Source of the DNA: Sphingobacterium sp. UT-1RO-CII-1
Lineage (GTDB): Bacteria; Bacteroidota; Bacteroidia; Sphingobacteriales; Sphingobacteriaceae
Direction of reading: 5' to 3'
Length of the DNA stretch: 64,000 bases
Assembly (NCBI RefSeq): GCF_026711005.1
Contig: NZ_JAPPVJ010000001.1
Location: 558,001-622,000 of the forward strand
Position 1 is the stretch's first letter. Each line of letters begins with the position of its first letter. Shown here piece after piece: positions 62,754 to 64,000 of the stretch. The notes beneath the pieces are model-generated. The model searched no databases. It worked only from the letters and a program-made list of their open reading frames with translations, and had not been told where the DNA came from. Position numbers and translations under genes: made by a program.

Positions 62754-64000
62754 ATCTTAAAACATCATACAGCACCTCAACAGGGTGCAATACATTGACA
62801 ACGGCTCCTTCTTTAATCTGCTGTCTACATGAAGTTCCCGGAGCGACAACTAAAGAAGTTTCCTTTACTCTCCTTATAGCCGGGAGCAACGATAGCTCAG
62901 CAATATCTTGCGATAATTTATAATGCTCTTGTTCCATACCAAAAGCTCCAGCCATTCCACAACAACCTGCATCTATTAGCTTTACTTGAAAGTTCTCAAG
63001 ACAAGACAACATATCTACTACAACAGTTCCTATTCCCCAAGCCTTTTGCTGGCAATGCGTATGTACTACAATATCTTTCCGTTCATCTTTAAAGCTCTCT
63101 TTCTTAATATGTCCAGCCCGCATCTCTTCAGCCAAAAACTCCTCTATACAACGTGCTCGCTTTGCTATACATTTAGCTTCCTCTAGAAGCTGTTCATCTA
63201 CCAAATCGACATATTCATCTCTAAACATCAATATAGCAGATGGTTCTATCCCCACCATACATACTTCTCCCCTAAAGACTCCCGATAATTGTCTTACATT
63301 TTTATTTGCCAATCTCTTAGCTTTTCGGAGAAAGCCCTTTGAAACCAATGCTCTGCCGCTCTCTTCAATTGGGGCTACACGCACCCTATAACCCAAGCCC
63401 TCTAAAAGTAGTATTGCCTTTTTACCAATTTCGACATCCTGAAAATTCGTAAACTCATCAAAGAAAAAATAAGCTATTCTCCCTTTACGCTTATCAACTA
63501 ATTTATTTCTGCTTAAAAACCATTTTTTCAACGACTTTGTAGCAATCAGTGGTAAATTCCTTTCTTGAGCAAAACCTAAAGATTTTTTCAATAGTGCACC
63601 TGTCCATTTATTGCGTACAGTCCAATTGTACAATCCGGAAAAATTAGAGGCTAGAAGCATTAATTTATAATTATGTCCAATTAGCCAACTTCTCCAAGGC
63701 ACCCCATTTGCATCGTGATAAGCTTGAAGGAAATCAGCCTTCAGTTTTGACATATCAACCCCCGACGGACACTCTATCTTACAAGCTTTACAACTTAAAC
63801 ACAAATCCATCACGTCTTTAATCTCCTGATGATCAAATGGATTTTCTTTATCTGACGTTGTCAACATCTCTCTTAGCACATTCGCTCGCGCTCGGGTAGT
63901 ATCTCGCTCATTCCTAGTTGCCATATAAGACGGGCACATTGTTCCTCCCGAAAGGTGTGTTTTTCTACAATCCCCAGAGCCATTACATTGTTCGGCATGT
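62752..64000 (-). CDS. FAD-linked/(Fe-S) oxidoreductase, C-terminal part (GlcD/GlpC-type fusion)
   Basis: The frame is open to the window edge, so the N-terminal FAD-binding domain lies outside. The visible part starts with the first ferredoxin cluster ligands, CNGSGDCRK...MCPSY, and continues with the second, CLSCKACKIECPS. About 390 residues later comes the GlpC/CCG-like domain: HTHCQQKAWG and CCGMAGAFGMEQEHY, then APGTSCRQQI. Fusions of this type oxidise D-lactate, glycolate or similar hydroxy acids and pass electrons to quinones. An apparent start at ATG 63939 is internal, because conserved cysteines precede it. Substrate not determined. Confidence 0.87.
   Translation of the reverse strand, partial: HAEQCNGSGDCRKTHLSGGTMCPSYMATRNERDTTRARANVLREMLTTSDKENPFDHQEIKDVMDLCLSCKACKIECPSGVDMSKLKADFLQAYHDANGVPWRSWLIGHNYKLMLLASNFSGLYNWTVRNKWTGALLKKSLGFAQERNLPLIATKSLKKWFLSRNKLVDKRKGRIAYFFFDEFTNFQDVEIGKKAILLLEGLGYRVRVAPIEESGRALVSKGFLRKAKRLANKNVRQLSGVFRGEVCMVGIEPSAILMFRDEYVDLVDEQLLEEAKCIAKRARCIEEFLAEEMRAGHIKKESFKDERKDIVVHTHCQQKAWGIGTVVVDMLSCLENFQVKLIDAGCCGMAGAFGMEQEHYKLSQDIAELSLLPAIRRVKETSLVVAPGTSCRQQIKEGAVVNVLHPVEVLYDVLR

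Noticed and set aside
62752..63939. Fe-S oxidoreductase as a complete gene starting at ATG 63939
   Set aside because: The frame stays open to the window edge and encodes conserved cluster cysteines (CNGSGDCRK) before that ATG, so the Met is internal.
1..64000. CRISPR arrays, insertion sequences, prophage, integron or plasmid functions
   Set aside because: I looked for regular short repeats, transposase or integrase motifs and terminal inverted repeats and saw none; the only near-identical repeat is the tRNA-Val pair.

Overview
The window looks like a chromosomal segment of a Bacteroidota bacterium, most likely family Sphingobacteriaceae (genus not resolvable by eye). The reasons are A+T-rich DNA, starts without Shine-Dalgarno sequences, several TTG...TAnnTTTG promoters, a Porin_10-type porin, a DUF5686 outer-membrane protein, RprX/RprY-like two-component genes, a Tat-exported Gfo/Idh/MocA oxidoreductase beside a DUF1080 protein, and a prfB with a programmed frameshift. 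No phage, insertion sequence, CRISPR array or plasmid gene was seen; this is mostly core chromosome with a few specialised loci.

Layout. 0-4.5 kb: tail of an rRNA methyltransferase gene, an HD hydrolase, a secreted GDPD, pepT and a nitroreductase (all +). 4.5-6.7 kb: an ECF sigma/anti-sigma pair and a TIGR01777 epimerase. 6.8-13 kb: a beta-oxidation operon in the order MarR regulator, fadN, fadA, fadE. 13-17.3 kb: a 2OG-Fe(II) oxygenase, a small secreted protein and the histidine kinase/response regulator pair. 17.3-21 kb: a cytochrome c lipoprotein and a ThuA protein, preceded by two LacI-type palindromes. 21.4-27.1 kb: an RND efflux system in which the inner-membrane pump and the TolC-like outer-membrane channel are one 1522-residue ORF, plus its adaptor. 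28-32 kb: metE under an S-box (SAM) riboswitch, an FMN alpha-hydroxy-acid dehydrogenase and two tRNA-Val genes.

32.4-41 kb: a porin, a purine nucleoside phosphorylase, a third tRNA-Val with an odd anticodon loop, and a peptidoglycan amino-sugar salvage group (NamZ exo-muramidase, MurQ etherase, SSS transporter like MurT, and a DigH/GHL10-like lipoprotein). 41-51.7 kb: an M28 peptidase, pgi, dcd, prfB, a phosphopantetheinyl transferase, and a DUF5686 - enoyl-CoA hydratase - AI-2E transporter operon. 52-56.2 kb: an exported sugar-oxidation operon (double DUF1080, Tat-exported oxidoreductase, secreted isomerase) that shares a 13-base LacI-type operator with the 17-21 kb locus. 56.2-64 kb: gltX, an orphan histidine kinase with DinB and thioesterase genes, a FucP-type sugar transporter, a DUF2911 protein and the C-terminal part of a GlcD/GlpC-type Fe-S oxidoreductase.

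The observations I rate highest are the pump-channel fusion with a buried lipoprotein signal, the shared operator that ties two distant sugar-oxidation loci into one candidate regulon, and a set of six genes whose TAnnTTTG promoter element lies only 4-7 bases before the ATG, which predicts leaderless mRNAs.
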